A DNA stretch of 64,000 nt, taken from positions 62,001 through 126,000 of the forward strand of contig JROE01000010.1 of assembly GCA_000783305.1 (NCBI GenBank), given 5' to 3'. Under the pieces are notes generated by a model that saw nothing but the letters and a program-made list of their open reading frames with translations, did no database searches and had not been told where the DNA came from. Both the position numbers and the translations under genes were made by a program. The DNA comes from Sphingobacteriaceae bacterium DW12 (GTDB taxonomy: Bacteria; Bacteroidota; Bacteroidia; Sphingobacteriales; Sphingobacteriaceae). This document shows positions 63,191-64,000 of this stretch, one piece after another (the stretch's first letter is position 1; each line of letters starts with the position of its first letter).

Positions 63191-64000
63191 ATGAACAAGA
63201 AAAATTGGCTAACCTTATTCTTAGCCTGTACTATTGCTTTAACGTCTTTTAATTCTTGTAAAAAAAGTGATGATGAAGATAGTACCACAGATAACGGGCC
63301 GACGGAGTGGGTAAAAGCTTCAGCATTTGACGGCGATCCTCGCAGTGCTGCTGCATTTTTCTCGATAGGTGATAATGGATTTATCACAACCGGTATTTTA
63401 AAAACTAATGAAAGAGTAAAAGATACTTGGGTATTTGACTCGAAAGCCTCTACTTGGACTAAAAGAGCTGATTTCCCAGGAAATGCACGTAACGCTGCTG
63501 TAGGTTTCTCTATCGACGGAGTAGGATACGTAGGTACAGGATATGATGGAACAGAGGCATTGAAAGATTTTTACAAATTTGATGTTGCATCTAATACATG
63601 GTCTCCAATCGCTCCTCTTCCTGCTGATGCAGAAGCAAGATATGGCGCAGTAGCATTCTCTCTAGGCGGGTTTGGATATGTAGGTTTAGGTTCTACTAAA
63701 GCGGATAAAACCTTAAAGGATTTCTACAAATATGACCCGACTGCTAATACTTGGACTGCAGTAAACACTATTTTTGAAAACAAAAGAGTAAATGCCTTCT
63801 CATTTGTCATTGGCAATAAGGCATATGTAGGTGGTGGTTTTGATAACAATGCATTTCCTGAAGATTTCTATTCTTTTGATGGAACAAAATGGGAAAAACT
63901 AGGTAATATCAAAACTGATGATATCGATGTAACCCGTCAAAGTGCTTCGGCATTTACAGTTGGGCAGACAGGATTTGTTGTAGGTGGTAGAAAATCTTCT
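63191..64000 (+). CDS. kelch-repeat lipoprotein, 3' end outside the window
   Basis: The first 270 codons run from ATG 63191 to the window edge without a stop. The lipobox is FNSCKKSDDE, with the Cys near residue 23. From about residue 45 the chain is made of kelch blades with patterns such as DTWVFDSKASTWTKRADFPG, DFYKFDVASNTWSPIAPLP and DFYKYDPTANTWTAV. At least four blades of about 48 residues are visible, and a six- or seven-blade propeller would need the missing part. It should be anchored in the periplasm or at the surface and is co-transcribed with DUF4270. Confidence 0.88.
   Translation, partial: MNKKNWLTLFLACTIALTSFNSCKKSDDEDSTTDNGPTEWVKASAFDGDPRSAAAFFSIGDNGFITTGILKTNERVKDTWVFDSKASTWTKRADFPGNARNAAVGFSIDGVGYVGTGYDGTEALKDFYKFDVASNTWSPIAPLPADAEARYGAVAFSLGGFGYVGLGSTKADKTLKDFYKYDPTANTWTAVNTIFENKRVNAFSFVIGNKAYVGGGFDNNAFPEDFYSFDGTKWEKLGNIKTDDIDVTRQSASAFTVGQTGFVVGGRKSS

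Overview
The window looks like chromosome from a Bacteroidota bacterium of the Sphingobacteriaceae type (Sphingobacterium-like). The evidence is two SusC/SusD pairs, an ECF sigma/FecR pair, a RidA-RarD pair, DUF4270 and kelch lipoproteins, many lipoproteins with the C-K/E-K start of the mature protein, and promoters of the Bacteroidota type (-33 TTTG, -7 TAnnTTTG) instead of sigma-70 boxes. No IS element, integrase, CRISPR array or rRNA operon was seen; two identical tRNA-Val genes are present.

Layout. 0-2.5 kb: parB (cut by the window edge), parA and a flavin reductase. 2.5-9.3 kb: an LpxH-like phosphoesterase, a DUF1080 lipoprotein, a sigma/FecR/STN-repeat signalling module, a lipid A-type acyltransferase and a small beta-barrel. 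9.4-12.8 kb: the tRNA-Val pair, a putative porin and purine nucleoside phosphorylase. 12.8-40.3 kb: one long minus-strand block built around peptidoglycan salvage. 40.4-47.1 kb: a plus-strand housekeeping run (small membrane protein, ridA, rarD, a lipoprotein with an apparent frameshift, recG, hflX, lipB). 47.1-49.6 kb: a lineage-specific module of an XRE-like repressor facing two paralogous proteins of unknown function. 49.6-55.5 kb: an MBL hydrolase, L-serine dehydratase, a third GHL10 hydrolase and a NagZ-like GH3. 55.6-64 kb: TetR, an outer-membrane beta-barrel receptor, a histidine kinase/response regulator/nicotinamidase operon, DUF4270 and a kelch protein cut by the window end.

The most interesting part is 12.8-40.3 kb. 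Read from its 5' end on the minus strand it encodes NagA, a GHL10 hydrolase, SusC, SusD and a SusE-like lipoprotein, then a SusD remnant, a zinc amidase, a NamZ-like exo-N-acetylmuramidase, a second SusC and SusD, a DUF4623-like surface lipoprotein, a second GHL10 hydrolase, a phosphoesterase/beta-propeller fusion, a GH9/polysaccharide-deacetylase fusion, MurQ etherase and a sodium:solute symporter. With the GHL10 and NagZ-like GH3 at 52-55 kb, this matches in function the Bacillus subtilis murQ-amiE-nagZ-namZ recycling set. Here it is rebuilt around Sus-type outer-membrane import. It is read as a candidate peptidoglycan/muropeptide utilization locus; the kinase needed to make MurNAc-6-phosphate is not in the window.

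Regulatory DNA worth attention: a 9-bp inverted repeat placed exactly between the -33 and -7 elements of the 47.7 kb promoter, a 32-bp near-palindrome on the sdaA promoter, and a 10-bp stem that includes the start codon of punA. These are read by eye and have not been tested.
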